Shown: positions 28,026-41,878, counted from the stretch's first letter. The stretch: DNA of 64,000 nt from Neelides folsomi (GCA_034687125.1 JAQGBZ010000273.1:1-64000), one strand, 5' to 3'. Translations and numbers: made by a program. Notes: generated from the sequence alone by a model not told the origin.

Positions 28026-29922
28026 TTATTTCTTTTTGAAGAAAGACATGAGAGTAGGTTGACCTTTTGGAGGAACCTTCACTTTGCTTACTTTCTTTTC
28101 TGGCTCCTTCTTTTCGGCATCTTTCATTTCCTTGTCATTTTTATCACTGCTATTTTTGCTTGGAGCTTTTGTTTTAGAAGGCATTGGGGTTTCTTTTGGA
28201 ATTTCTTTCTTCTCTGTGACCTTTTCTGGTGAATCTTCGATTTCATCGGTCTCCATTGGAGCATCGACTCTTACAATTTCTCTTACTGTCACTGCAAGAA
28301 ATATCAATTTGAATCTAACTTTAATTTCCCCATAATCGTGTATAACTTTATATTTAAGATTACAACCTATAGTCCCTATACATGTAATAGAATATAATAT
28401 TTTTAATATTTTTATCATACCATCCCATCCATCTTCGTCCTTGTATGTTTTTAAAACTTCCTTCACAACCATGTTTTTATTTCTAGGAGGAAGTTCCTTC
28501 TTTTTAGGAGTTAATTCCCGAGGAGGAGAAGGGGGGACAGCTTCTTCTTCCGATTCGGATGTTAACATATGCCTCTTCTTTCTCTTTGGAGAATCAGGGA
28601 CAGAATCTATAAAATTATATTAAGAATGTTTTATAAATACTATGATAATATATTCTTATTAATTTTAACATTTATGATGTTGGGCATTCTAATGATTTAA
28701 TTACCATTGTCAGAATCCGAATGTTTTGATTCTTCTTCAGAATCTGAAGAAAGAATATCTTTGATTCTCCTACGTTTCTTTTTATCTGGTTCGACTTTTT
28801 TTGAAGCTGACTTTTTCGCATTCGGTTTCTTTGCTTTGCTCTGAGGAACTTTCTTAACCTCTTTCTTTCTTATGATTTCTTTAACTTCTTCCTCCGATTC
28901 TTCTGATGAGATAGCAACAATTGGTTTTTCTTTAGGTGGTTTTGAAGCAGCGGATGCAAACATATTCTTAATTCGGTCATTTCCTTTTTTATTGTCGCTT
29001 GCTGAGCTTTTGCTTTTAGATTTATTTGAATTTGAACCAACTGAATTTTCTTTTTTGGCAAAAGCAAATTCATCCGAATTTTGTGGTTTAGTAATTGTTT
29101 GTTCATCTTTTTTCGTTACCTCATGAATAACAGGATCAGCCCTCTTCGATTTTATTTCCATTCCAGACTGCGATTTAATTCCTCCAAAACTAAAATGAAA
29201 TTTGTATTACTTCATAATTACGATATATTCAGTCGTAATATTTAAATCTAGCTGAAATATTATAAATATTTACCTTAGAATTGATTTATCCTCAAAAGCC
29301 TTTTTATTTTCCTCAGTATGAAGATTGGAATAAAATACGTCATAGGATGGAGCTTTGGTTGGTGCCAGCGAGTAGAGATGAATTGAAAAGATTTTTGAAA
29401 ACTTTTTCTTCGTTTCTTCAAGATCATCTTGACTGCACAAAAGAATGAAATAAGACCCCGAAATATTGTCACTTAAATCTTCAGAAACAAAGGAATATTT
29501 GGGTATTCTGTCTGTAAAATTGTTATCAGCTGCATATCCAGAGATGAGATAAGTAGCTTCAATCTTGTCTTTGTTATTTTCGTAAAACTTGTAAAGCAAT
29601 CTAGATTTAAAAAAATGGAATACATTGGATACCGGTATATTGGCTATTATTGGGGATACCGGCATATGATTATGGAATGTAGTTTTACATATTTACTTAC
29701 TGCTTAGCATGATTGATGTTGATTCCAAGATTAATACTCAGAAACTTGTAACTTATCTGAAATAGAATTTGTTAAATATTTATAAACTAAGAATTTAATG
29801 TAACATTTATAAAGGCAAATAAGCATGCTGATAGTAAACTTATTTCAAAGTTATTTCCAAAAACTCACCGTTCGCTTATCGTCGTGAATCCACTCTTCTA
29901 AATTTTCAATATGAAGATCCAT
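28026..29922 (-). CDS. POLD3: DNA polymerase delta subunit 3
   Basis: Six exons on the minus strand: 29869-29922, 29701-29756, 29274-29600, 28705-29189, 28421-28606, 28026-28291; 457 residues (human 466). The N-terminal winged-helix region matches POLD3: MDLHIENLEEWIHDDKRT, SYKFLSINLGIN, QLLYKFYENNKDK and ATYLISGY, followed by FSIHLYSLAPTKA. The middle is a Lys/Ser/Glu-rich disordered tract with RIKNMFASAASK and acidic serine runs (KDILSSDSEEES). The C-terminus is a PIP box, QPTLMSFFKKK, the PCNA-binding motif. POLD3 couples the catalytic subunit to PCNA during lagging-strand synthesis and also serves in Pol zeta and break-induced replication. Phases close at every junction. Confidence 0.93.
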
Positions 29923-30364
29923 TTGATCGATAACTGGAATCGGAAATCCGTAATGAAATCAGGAATCTTGGAAAATGAATCTTTCAATTTTCAATATGAC
30001 ATGAAACTTGAAAGTTGAAAAGGAAAATCGGAAAACCAAGCTCCTGGAATCTCCGTTTGCCGCGTAAACCATATAGGCTAACAATAAGCTAAAAAGCAAA
30101 ACAAAGAATTCCCGTAGAATGTGCACAATGTTTATAATATGTAATTTACCAAGGTCAAAAATATGTATAAAGTTGGGTTTTATGATTGTACTCGTCGACG
30201 ATGAGTCGTCGTATTATATTTTAGTTATTAGTTCATGAATGATGATGATGAATAATGCAAACATGTAATGTTAAAAATTACCATTACCATAATTAGTCGC
30301 TTAATAAAATAACAAGTTGGATATTGAATAATAATGTTTATTACTTTAAGCTCCTTAATTAAAG
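29923..30364. other. Intergenic region
   Basis: 5' flank of POLD3 and 3' flank of the tolloid gene, same strand. It has repetitive short words based on GGAAATC and TTGAAA near 29,930-30,060, a self-complementary GTCGACGA run near 30,194, and an ATGATG microsatellite near 30,238. No coding region. Confidence 0.5.
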
Positions 30365-33300
30365 TTAATTTTTTATCAAACTTCCCGAAGCGAGTGATTT
30401 TGAAGGAATCGTCTTGTAAATAGCCGAGAATCCTTTAGAGTTCACCGTGTCGTCAGATTTGAATCGAATAAGAAGGGATCCTTCTTCTGATCGGATAGTA
30501 TCAGGATTTTTGTTTCCACAAAATCGTCCTAATAATGGAGCTGTCGAATCTTCTCCATTAAAAATCTACAAGTAATATTGAATTATGAGTAAATCGTTTG
30601 CTGCTTCTCATTATCTTTGAAATTATATTAATAAATACAATTTATATCACACCTCAATATAATCAAAGGCACATTCATTTTCATCTTCAAGCTCAAATGA
30701 ATCAAAGGTGAGTTCAATGTCTTGGTCCTCATCAGCTTCTATTATCCATTCGCAGTCTTCGGAGTTCTCATATGTAACGTCACCGTATCCAGCATGAGAG
30801 TAGACATGGGCTTCTTCTTCACTCGCGTAAAGCAACCCGCCACAAACTGTTCAATATTATAAAAAAATATATAACAATACTAATAATTAAAGAATATTGT
30901 TCACAGATCAATTTGTACTTTAGGTAATACATATTTACCGGTAGAATGCTTTCCAAAAAATCCTTTTCTGTGAACAGACGAGTCAGACTTAAAAAGAATC
31001 ATCATGTGATTTGTGCTCGCCACAATTGGATGAGGAACTTTTGATCCGCAAAACTTTCCAAGAAGGGACGACTCAGAAGTTGGTCCATCATAAAACTAAT
31101 CAAAATAAACAAATCATAAAATTGATTTTACAAGTTTGGCTTTAGTTGAGATTTATCCATTTAATAAAATTAGTGTTTTACAAGAACAGCGTCGTAACTG
31201 CAATCTTGTTGAGGCTCCACTTCAAACTCCTCAAAAATGAATTTAACTCGATGGCCATTGGTCGTCTTGAGATGCCAAACACATTCCTTCTTCCCTGGAT
31301 AGGGTTCTGGCCAATTTGGACTTGAGATATCCGCACTTGGTGGAGTATCAATTTCATATTTGCAGCCTCCTTCCTTACAATCGTGGCCGTTTTCGTGGAG
31401 TGTGAACCCATTCTGGCAGACGCAGACATAGGAGCCGACGGTATTTCTACAAATATGAGCACAACCTCCATTGTTTGTCGCACACTCATCCTTGTCTAAA
31501 GTGGTCAAAAGGTGGATGTTAATTGAAATTGTCAAAAGATTAAATTCCTACCTGTGAAGAATACTAAAGCAAATCCCGTTTTTTGGACAGAGTTATCCGA
31601 AGTGAATACAATTCTAATCGAGTTCCCTTCGCTTGTGATCATCGGAGGTGGTTTAGCTAAAAAGTATAATTTGATTTAATAAATGTTAGAAAAAACCACA
31701 TTTATTGGTAGACAATGTACAAAAGCATCTTGGAATAAAAACAAATGCATTTATCAAAGCATTCAAAATTCAGATCTTTCACCTCCACAAAAACTCCCAT
31801 GCCGTTTAAGCTCGTCTTGCCCAAGTTTGCTGTAAACTTCAACACTATCATAGTCGCATTCTTGCTAGAATAATAACAATTGGAATTAAAATGCAATATT
31901 ATGCTCCATTTTTTGTAAACCTTGAATGCTAAAATCCATTCAAACTTTGCACGCCCGCATCCATCCATTTATTCCATTTATACTCATTAACTTACATTAT
32001 TCCCTTCTAGGTCAAAATGGGTGAAATTGAGAGTTATTCGACTTGAGGGAGAGGCCACGATTTCCCAGGCACAGTGTTTGTTACTCGGGTACAAATTGGG
32101 AAACGAGGGGCTCGTCAATGTCCCGTTATTCTCTTCAATGACTCCACCACAAGCATCCTCACATTGTCGTCCATTTGAATGAAGTTCAAATCCAAATTTA
32201 CAAGCGCAATTATACGACCCTAATACATAAAATTGACATTAATTAAAATTGTATTTTGGTAATCTCAATGTAATATATTTCGATTCTTATTCTGCTAATT
32301 TTCTCACCAATGGTATTGACACAGTTATGTTCGCAGTCATCTGTCCCTTTCACACATTCGTCCAATTCTAAATGTGACAAATAAATTAATTTGGTCAGAA
32401 TTAATGGAAGGATTAAGTCTAGAGATAATTATATTATTTTTATTTAAGTATACATAATTGTATGTTAAGCCAGATACCTTTTAGATAAGAAGCACTGAAA
32501 CCGGCTTTTTGAACGCTTCCATCAGAAACGAATCTGATCCATATTTCATTAGAGGAAGATGTGATTGGACTCGGGGGGTAATAACCGCAGTAGGTGCCAA
32601 TGAGGGTTGAATTCGAACTCCGACCGTCTCTGACTTCTAAAAAGTCATAAACGCAGTTCTCGTGGTTTTCAATCTCGAATGAATGAAACCTCAGAGCGAC
32701 CTAATTCACAAGAATAACAATGTGATGTCCGTGGGTAAATGCCTCATTTTCACCTGATATCCTTCCGCCACTCTCACTCTCCAAATGCACTCTTTGCTTG
32801 CAAGGTATTCGTCTGGAAAGTTGGGCGATTCCAAGTGCCCATTATCACCATTCAGATCGCCTCCACAAACAGCTAAAAATTAAAGTACAAGACATCAGCC
32901 CTCTTTCATGAGAATTTCTTGAGTGGAATGAGGCTTGTGAACTTTTCTGTCAAATCTCAAATGTATAAAGGTCAGGTTCAGGTTCAATTTGTGGTCTTTA
33001 TCCTCTTTATCATATAGGAAATTACAAAAGTTTGAACTTTATATTTTTTCAGCAATTAATAATAGGATGCAAATAACCTTCATAATCAGCAGTGAACCCA
33101 CGATAAGATTTAACATTCTCAGTTGTTACATAAGTTAGGAGCATCCGCGAGCCCGTGGAAATAATTGGAGAATCGAATTTTAAATTTCCTCCGCAAAACC
33201 TTCCTAAACGTTTTAATTAAATTAATTAAAAAATCATTCCAATGCCTAAGAATGATTAAATTATCATTTCCCCACTACGTACTAATATCAATATGTAAAT

Positions 33301-35325
33301 AATACACTATAAACAGTTGTGCTTTAAAAGTGTTTAAAAATTAATGACAAACCAAGGAGGTTTGATTTATGCCAGTAGCCATCTCTTATTTCCAAATAGT
33401 CAATTTTACACCCTTCGTTGAAGGGAAGGTCAAAATCGGTGATGTTGAGAATAATTGTTTCGCCATGAGTGGCCACAATTCTCCATTCGCATCTTTCCCC
33501 TTCTTCCCCATATGTCAAATTGTGGGGAGATGGGTAACTTGGAGAAATGACTTGTCCTTGTGGCTCCTGCAGCGTCCGTCCACACTCTGAAATCAGTTGG
33601 ATGAAACGCCAAACTTTTCAGTTATGAGATTGAACTTACTAGGGCATTTGTAAAGCGCGTTAGCTTGAGCGATGTCCCCAGAGCTGAGACGAATTCTTTG
33701 TCCAATTTCTGGATGTTTCTTCGATCCAGGATCTTCCCTTGGATGAATTGTGTCCAAATATGTGCTCTACAAAATGATCAATCAATTTATTTTAATTTTA
33801 TGATAGTTAATTTATAAATCTAAATTATATTAACAGTTGATGTAAAGTTGTGCATAATAAGTAACTCTTTAGTTGCACAGGGTGGGCCATAAGTATCTTT
33901 CTTTTTTAAATATACAATCGTATTATTAATGGGAAGACCGGGAAGAGCATGTATCGCCGTATTTAAAATTAAATAGAACTAAATTAATTAATAGATCTTG
34001 TTGAATTTACTCTTGAAAAAGTGTTTCGAGCGTAGTGCATTATTGAGTCAAAGTCATATCCTTCCTTGAGACTGTTCACTTCCTCGTGAGAAAGTTTGTT
34101 GAAATTGTATTCTTGGCCGGTCATTATATTCTCTCTTATGATGACAACGTGGTCGTCTCTGTCCGGTCGTGTATGTTCGTGCCAGAACCCGACAGCATGG
34201 CCCAACTCATGGACGACAATCCCAAATTTGTCACAGTTTTTCCCAATTGAAATAGCCTAAAAACCCATTAAGTTTCATCATTTTCCTATTTCTTGTCTGC
34301 TTCTGTAAGTCTCTTAATATTTATTTTGTGCATGACGGAGTTTGATGATTGGGAAGGCGTGGAATCTCACCTGAGGTCCGTTACCTCGCTTGCCCACGAA
34401 GCTGCAGCAACCGCAGGCTTTCTCTGTAAACACAATGTAGTTCGGATGATCCTCAGTCTTCTCCACAAACTTGACGCAGGTGTTGTTTTCCCAATGTCTC
34501 ATCGCCTTTGTTGTAATGAACCGCTTTTAATCATCCCGCTTTATAATTATTTTGAAATGGAGAATAACCTGCTTAAATAGAGTTTTGTGGGTACCCGAAA
34601 AGTTTCCATCTATCTCATAAGGGATTACCCCAAAATCCCAAATTCGCTCTCGTCGGGCTGTCGCTGCTCGTCTGCTCTTTTTCCTGCATCATAAAAGGAC
34701 CTCTTAACTCACTTTAAACATCGTATGTGTAAGACTGTTAAAGTCGCAACTATTTTAAACTAACAGTAAGAGTAGGATAGTTGTAAGCGTATCTGTTCTA
34801 ATAATTACATAATTGCTCATCAATGCCAACTCCTCTTTGATCTCGCATATTACATGTGTAAGTATTTGACTATGATTTAGACGAAAATGGAACGAACCAT
34901 TTAAACTGAGCAGCAAATTCTTCTTCGTAACCATTTTTAGTTGCAATATCTTCCGGACCTAAAAATGACATTTTGTTATTTTGGTAAAATCATACTTAAA
35001 AATACTCGTATTATTCGAATATTGTATAAGTTTTTCACTCATGCTCTACTGGATAGTGCTTAAGTTAGATAATTGGTTATGTAAAATATAAATAATGATG
35101 TCATTTTAATCATCAATGTCTAGTCTTCCACAATTAAAAAACGTGTCGGATCCTGAAGGAGTAAAAACGAAAAGTACCTTTGAGGGCTTTGCAGACATCG
35201 ATGTCAATATCTTTTGATATTTGCGGGGCGAAATAGGAGGCGAATAGTTCGTCTGCGGTGAATTTTCTTGAAATCACGGTGGGGAGGAGATGTGTGGAGC
35301 AGAGGATGGAGAGGAGGAGGTACAT
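30365..35325 (-). CDS. Tolloid/BMP1-type astacin metalloprotease
   Basis: Eighteen exons on the minus strand: 35178-35325, 34898-34958, 34569-34683, 34371-34505, 34011-34256, 33640-33766, 33353-33586, 33078-33203, 32754-32872, 32478-32700, 32308-32367, 31996-32219, 31783-31864, 31552-31656, 31182-31495, 30939-31095, 30653-30846, 30365-30565; about 956 residues (human BMP1 986). Signal peptide [17 protein letters not shown], a short prodomain, a furin site KKSRR before [10 protein letters not shown] (mature start near residue 76), then the astacin domain with zinc motif [11 protein letters not shown] (169-179) and Met-turn SIMHY. It continues CUB1-CUB2-EGF-CUB3-EGF-CUB4-CUB5, the full tolloid order; both EGFs are the calcium-binding type ([17 protein letters not shown]). 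Secreted; family members cleave chordin/Sog and procollagen to shape BMP gradients and matrix. The prodomain is shorter than in BMP1 (about 120 residues). Intron 32701-32753 is just 53 bases. Confidence 0.95.
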
Positions 35326-38300
35326 GTTGATGTGGACAGAAGTGGGGTCAGACTCCGGAGAGTCGGCAGCTGGAAGAGATAAGAGATGGACGACCCCCAG
35401 CTGGAAGGAAGCACCGACTTCCTCAGATAACTTCCCGGCCCTCTCCTGACCTCCTCGCAGCTCCAGGTGGGAGGACGATCTGCTCCATCGGCCCCTCCCA
35501 AGGGACACATGTCTGGGCTCAATTCGATCAATTGGACCCTCACGGAACGATGACAGACTCAAGTAATTTATTGCTATCACACTCGCCCACTAAACTCGGA
35601 CGACAAAAGGACCCTCACGGATTAACTCTTCAACCCTCCACGTTCGGAAGGCTCTCCATCTCCAGTAAAGAAGGATCAGAGCACGTGTGATTTCATACCC
35701 GTACGCTCATTCATATCAATACACAAATACCCTTTACATTACATTCATATTTAGGTACATGTTAATACATTTATGTATGTATACATGTTGTGGTTACATC
35801 AATGGACATCAATGAATATTCTTCACTCCTCTCAATGCTCCTTTAAAAACAAAGTTGTAATCTATACTAGATATAATACATACTTAAATAAGTATGCTTA
35901 AACTTAACAATTATAGTTTTCATTCAATGGGTCTATAGATATTGTATTTAAAATGATAGTAAGATGAGAATAGAACAAATGACAACATTTGACGTATTTT
36001 CTTATTATTGAAATTGAAGCTTGGTTAATTGCCATTTTAGGCCCTTCGCTTCTACTTTGTATTCTTAATGGGCGTGGATAAAAGTGAGAGGTTGAAGGAT
36101 CACAAATCCCCACATTGAATCAAAACAGAAGACAAAAAACATTGATTCTTATGCACTTATAGTACATTATGTATAGGTTCATATAAATATGTACAAAACT
36201 GAATAGCACTACATACATATAGCAGACCAGGGACTCAAACATGAAATGCATATGAATGTTGAATAAATTAGAACTATGTCTAATGTTTGAAATTGCAATA
36301 TATGCACGTATGATAGTTTTTTATTGGTACGGTATGTATGTAAATGTATAAGTGAAACTACTGATGCAGTAATGTGCCATATAAATACAAGAAGAAAAGA
36401 TAGTCGATTTCTACTTACATCAGCAACAAGGAACGAACGGTTATTTTTTAACGAGAGCTTTCCATCTTTTTCCTCTTTATGTAAATATGTTTTTACTACA
36501 GTTGAAATTTTCTAAAATGAGCATCTTTATAATCTATTATTTCATAAATTAAATATTTAGAACGATTGTAGACGCCTATCTTTAATATTTTATTAATTAT
36601 TTTATAATTTGTGAAGTATAATGATATCTAAAACAATGTGCTTTTTATGATACTAATTCGACCCCAAGGAACTCAAATCCACTGAAAAAGTTCCAAGCTC
36701 CCAACAAGATAAAAAGCAAATCAATTTTAAATGATTAGAATTAGTGAAAATTGTATCTTTTTACATTACACGTGTGTGTTTCTTATTAATTTCGACTCGG
36801 TCTTAACTGGTTTTAACAATTTACATTCTAGTAGCATCCAAATATGAAATGATTACTTACTAAAATCTAAGTATTTCATTGATATAAAAATGATATAAAA
36901 TTATCAATCTCCTTACAATTTGACAAGTTAATCAACATTAAAGTTTAATAAACTCGTTTCAGAAGTTCGCTTTTCTTGTCCAAAGGAGGAGATACTAAAA
37001 GATGAGATTTTCAATGGGAAGTCAAATACCACAATTCCAGTTAATTTACTCTTATACTCCTTTTGAAGGAGTCTTAACTTCGTCTTTATCAATTAAACAT
37101 GCTGCATTAATTAGTATCAGAAATGCATAATGGCTAGTTTAATTCATATTTTTTATGTAGTATTATATCGTTTACAATATACCATACACTCTTGAAAAAC
37201 ATATGCTTACCCTTAGATTCAGTAAACAAGGTCGTGTAACTTTTCATACAAGTTAGGACTCTTTGCTTGGGACGATGAGGATGAATAAGTACGTAATACA
37301 TGAGATGAGACATGAATTCCCAATAATGGATAACATTGATAAGATTCATTTTGATAAAAATGTCTTATTAATCGAAACAACATGTATTAAATGTTTAATA
37401 AGCCATCGAAGCATTCACAGAATTGCGGATTCATTTAGGAATATTCTTAACCATTAAGTAAAATTAAATTCAATAATTCATTGAAATACAAATTTAGCTA
37501 GTGTTTATATTCATAACTGTGATCTGCATATCCAACAAGCGTAATACTCAAATTAACTAATGACTTGATGACCATATATGCAAATATAACGACAGTAACG
37601 AGATATAACAAGGATATAAATAAACATCAAGTGCCTAATTAGAAATATTCATCATTATTTTTGCTCACTAAAAGTTAGCCAATTTGGCTCATAATAACCT
37701 ACTCTTCTTTAGCTATGTATTTCATCTCTCAAACGTCATGGTCTAATCATTTTATTTGACAGTTTGGTCGTCGCTAAAACTATAAATTATTTTGGTTCAA
37801 GTGAAGCGATTTCATTTCATCTCATTAACTTTAATGAATATCTCTTACTGAACATTATTTTGATAGGAGTGTTTGGGTTAAGCGGAGAATCCCCAAAGTA
37901 CCAAATTGGAGGATTAAAAATGGAGAATGTAGGGTGACTGTCAATTGAGGTGAGTGAGAAATGTTGGTTAAGCACATGGCGTGTGCATTTATGGATGCGA
38001 TGAGTTGAGAGTTAAGAAGAGGCCATCTGCTCCTTATAGGACTTTTAAAGATGAACCTCTTTACAATTTCAACAACTCAAGATTTTATTACAAGTGGGTA
38101 TATCGTGATTTAAAGTAAGCATATCCTTTTCATCCTCTTCGCCTTTGTTCTTGGATAGAGGAATGGAGTGAGGACTTAAGGTCAAATAAAGGGTTTCGCT
38201 TTGGTCTATGGTGAAGCACTTCCTAGATTTGATTCATCAATTCATGTTCCGAGGATGTTAAGTAATTGGGCTTGGTTGGAGGGGAGGAAAGTAGGCCTCG

Positions 38301-38547
38301 ATTTCACTTTTCTCTTTCCCTCACTAACCTGTTTAAAGAGATGACTGCAAAAAAGAAACTTTCAAAAGAGTACGCTAATATCCCCCAAGAGGAGAATCGA
38401 GAGTATTTTAAACTACACGCCATCGTCGCGTAATTAAAGGTGTACATCCTGTGAGTTCGGCCGCGACTTGACGGCCAAAACCCCTCAGTTTCGCGAAGGA
38501 GCTGCCTCAACGCAGAACTCTTTCATGTTTTCTCGTAGACAGAAAAC
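35326..38547. other. Long intergenic region
   Basis: About 3.2 kb between the tolloid start (-) and the four-span protein gene (+). The first 350 bases are GC-rich for this genome and probably hold the tolloid promoter and 5' leader; an open frame on the minus strand at 35134-35580 reads through this leader and the signal-peptide exon. The rest is AT-rich with no supported gene. A second less AT-rich patch at about 38,160-38,530 is the likely promoter of the next gene. Confidence 0.55.
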
Positions 38548-40238
38548 ATGCCTCTTAAATGTATACCCCTTCAGCTTTGTGTTCAAGGAATCGCTTCAAT
38601 ACTCATTGTAAGTCGTCCTTCTCTATTTGCTAAAAACGAGGCATTGCGAAAGATTCGTTACTTCTAATACTCTTTGTTGCCAATATCCTATGATTTGATT
38701 GTTCGTTTATTCAGAATAAATTATTTGAGTTAAATGTGCTTATAATAATTCTTCAACACCTCATATACTTAACTATATGATACTGTGAGACTAAAGTTTC
38801 TTTATGGTCAATTTATTATCTTGATTATTGACTTCTTATAATAATTACTGATAGATTGATAGTAAATAATAAAGAACAGATAAATATGTATTCAATACTC
38901 AAATTCATTTTAAAGAACATTTTTATAAACTTTAATGTTATATATATTATATAAGTCGAATTCTAAAATCTTTTATGATAGAATTGATAGAGTATCTGAC
39001 TGTAAAAAAATATTCACATTATCCAACAATCGTTATTTGTTCTTGGCACACTCTCGCACCTTAAATTCTTAATCAGTTTTTCGGGGATTACTTTAAAGAC
39101 TTGAAATAGGAAAAAGAAATGATTTAGGTATATGAATAAATAAAGTACAAAAAATGTTCAATGTTGTATCACAAAAGTCTTTGTTTAATTTTGACCTTAA
39201 GAAAGAGAATAATAAGTGATAGTGCAAAGAGCTTGTGAGACTAACCATAAGAAGAATCCTATTTAATATTATTATGATAATGTGAGACTCAACATTGAAA
39301 ATATTTACGTTTCCTTTCAGATAATTTACAGTATTGGGATATGCTTCTTCTCATACTTTGGAATTTCACTGGCTCTTACTTCGACTGAGAGAAGGTCGCT
39401 GCCTGAAGAGCATCATAAATATGACACGGAATTTCTTAAAGCTTATGACGATTATTTATTCAAAGATTGTAAGTTTGTAAGCATATTGTATTTGATTTAT
39501 GTCTTCATATCTGCTTTTTATGTGTTTAATGCGATTATCCTATATTTTATGTTATATTTGTATTTCACAATGTCAACTTTCTGTTAGCAATATAAAATGA
39601 TGAAAGAATTAATTATAAGTTATAATTATTTAATTTTTATAACTCACATCGTTTATGCATTTATTAACTCATTGAGTTTATAAACTTTATTTCCTTTGAT
39701 TAGCGGTAGCCCAAGCTGTGATATGGATTGATTTTATTTTATGCCTTGCCGGAATTTCCTTCGCTATCATCCTCCTTTATGGTGCCAATTATGTAAGAAT
39801 CATTTTTATGAATTTCATTATTACCTAACATTAAGTACAAGTACTCGTATCTAGTGTAATTACTAATAATGTAGGTGCTATTTGCACTTTTGCATAGATG
39901 CATTCTAATATATTATGTACAAAAATTACATAAGTGATGCATATGAGGATTGAGCAATAATAAATTTAATAGATAAACTCTTTATTATTTAGCGGAATTT
40001 ATTACATTTGAAGATCTGGTCAATCTACGCCCTTGTTGTGACTCTTGTTGAGATTCCGATCAGCGTCATTTCCTTCGTTTATGATGAGTCCAATTCTACA
40101 GCAATCATCCTAGAGTTTGTCGGCTACACTCTTCATTTCTCCTTCCTTTTTATCGTCTTCCTCTTCATGAAGGAAATCAAGACAGGAGTGTCGGGTGTTG
40201 GGGTCATCACGACAGTACCATACAAATTGACTGTTTAG
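38548..40238 (+). CDS. Four-span membrane protein, unknown function
   Basis: Four exons: 38548-38607, 39321-39468, 39704-39792, 39993-40238; 180 residues. Predicted spans: IASILIIIYSIGICFFSYFG, AVIWIDFILCLAGISFAIIL, IWSIYALVVTLVEIPISVIS and FVGYTLHFSFLFIVFLFMKE, with an acidic, charged first loop (TSTERRSLPEEHHKYDTE) and a short tail ending VPYKLTV. The layout is like MARVEL/tetraspan-type small membrane proteins common in arthropods, but it lacks the CCG motif of tetraspanins and I cannot name a family. The phases close at all three junctions and each exon boundary falls near a span edge. The first intron is long (713 bases). Its tail ends in a hydrophobic residue (TV), which might bind PDZ domains; that is speculation. 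Confidence 0.75.
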
Positions 40239-41136
40239 GAGAAAATTGTATTAATTTGAGTTTTTCTAGCTTCATGATATTTCAAACGAACTATATTCAT
40301 AAATGTTTACAACAAACCCTTCGAATCTCAAAAATTATGTAAAAATGTGGTAGTGTTAAGTATTATTTACTTCTTGATGAGTTAATTATAAATGTTTTTA
40401 TATCTCGCTTTATTTACGCCAACCCTTGAGTACTTTAGCGTTTAGATTTTTAACTTACACACTTACGTTAAAACAAATGAAGACAAAACGGTTTATTATT
40501 TTCTAAAAAGTGCTAGTTTGCGAAATAGTCAAGTTTAATGTTTACTTTTATTGCAAAATTATTCTCTTTATTTTTTAGAGGTAAAATGAAGGCTAAATTA
40601 ACCATACAAATATAAGTTAGTCCTCACACCGTTTTCGTAATGAGGTATTAACTTGTGTATAAAGCTATTCTCTTTGCACAATGAAATGATCCAAAATTAA
40701 AATAATGTTACCAAACAGTATTGAAATAGCCAAATAGCATATACAAGGGCCGTGCAAGTGGGAAACAATTCAAAATACCTTAAAGATAGACAGATGATTA
40801 TTTTGTGGAATATATAGGATTGGCAGGTGAAATTGTATTCATGAATAAATAACTCTTAATTTGATTGCAAAATCATGTATCAATGAGGAATATTTTCACG
40901 CTGTTCTGAATGTGAGTCCCATTTTGTTTAAACCTCAATAAAAAAACGCCATTTATTGTCTCGAATTTCTTTAATAAAGTTACAATGATATAGGGGAAAA
41001 CTTTTATTTATTCATCATACATCATTAGTTCTATTGGACATAACAATAGTTTTCAATTAAACTGCAGTGTAAAAATCGTAAGTTAAAAACATTCAAATTC
41101 TAGTCAAATACTTTAATGAAATCATTATAGGCAAAA
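40239..41136. other. Intergenic region
   Basis: AT-rich 3' flank of the four-span gene and 5' flank of the microprotein gene. The sequence ATTATAG just before 41131 looks like a splice acceptor, so a non-coding 5' exon of the microprotein may lie within this stretch. Confidence 0.45.
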
Positions 41137-41403
41137 ATGGGCCTAGATGTTGGAATCATTGGTTATTGGACAATGCTCATCTTTATCATCATCATTATTT
41201 CAGCTGTAATGATATATATTTTTCATTTTTATTGTTAAATATTGTTTGTAAATATATATATATATATTTAATATTACAGTAATTAATATATGACATAGGC
41301 TACACTGATTGGATTATACATGACGGTGACGAGAATGGCAGACTCCAAGAGAAAAAATAAAGTTGACGCAGGAAGACAATTTAATTTGTATCCAAAAAAT
41401 TAA
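41137..41403 (+). CDS. 57-residue single-span microprotein
   Basis: Two exons, 41137-41205 and 41299-41403, joined in phase 0 by a GT-AG intron of 93 bases; 57 residues, too short for a usual open-frame scan. It starts MGLDVGIIGYW, has one strongly hydrophobic span (MLIFIIIIISAATLIGLYM) and ends with a basic polar tail (RMADSKRKNKVDAGRQ, then FNLYPKN). The charge bias suggests the C-terminus faces the cytosol. The Kozak context (AAAAATGG) is good. I do not recognise a family; it resembles in size and layout small membrane regulators such as SERCA- or transporter-binding peptides, but nothing in the sequence proves that. It could also be the end of a longer protein whose upstream exons I missed. 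Confidence 0.6.
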
Positions 41404-41878
41404 TTCATAATCAGAAATCCTTAAAAATCTCCCGATGAAATGAAGCTAATTTCGTATACATGATTTGATTATATAAAAAAATTAATACCTAAGGATAATA
41501 GTTGTGTAATGAGTTTAATTAATCCAGTTATTTATACAAGTATATAACAATTTGCTTAAAATTATAAATTGACTTTTATTATATTCTATTGTGCTAATGC
41601 ATCAAAACCTTATTAAATTATTCTGTGAATAAATAAGAAATCATTAAACGTACATAGCATTGTGGGGTGTATAGCAAAAAGTATTTACCACAACGGCTAT
41701 CTTTATTGGTGTTCGGTGGGGAATTTGTATAACCTCAATAAAGGAAAATAAAATGAAATAAAAACTTTGTCTTTTATTTTTCCTCCTATTTTAATCAAAC
41801 TATAAGTAAATAAATTATATTTTTATCTATAAGGACAATTTGAACATGTTATTATATTTTCATAACCGTCGTGTTTAA
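41404..41878. other. Intergenic region
   Basis: AT-rich 3' flank of the microprotein gene and promoter side of SMCR8. Nothing else seen. Confidence 0.5.

Noticed and set aside
35134-35580. Long minus-strand open frame before the tolloid gene
   Set aside because: It includes the true signal-peptide exon; the part upstream of the ATG at 35325 is an open 5' leader in a GC-rich stretch and lacks protein-like features.
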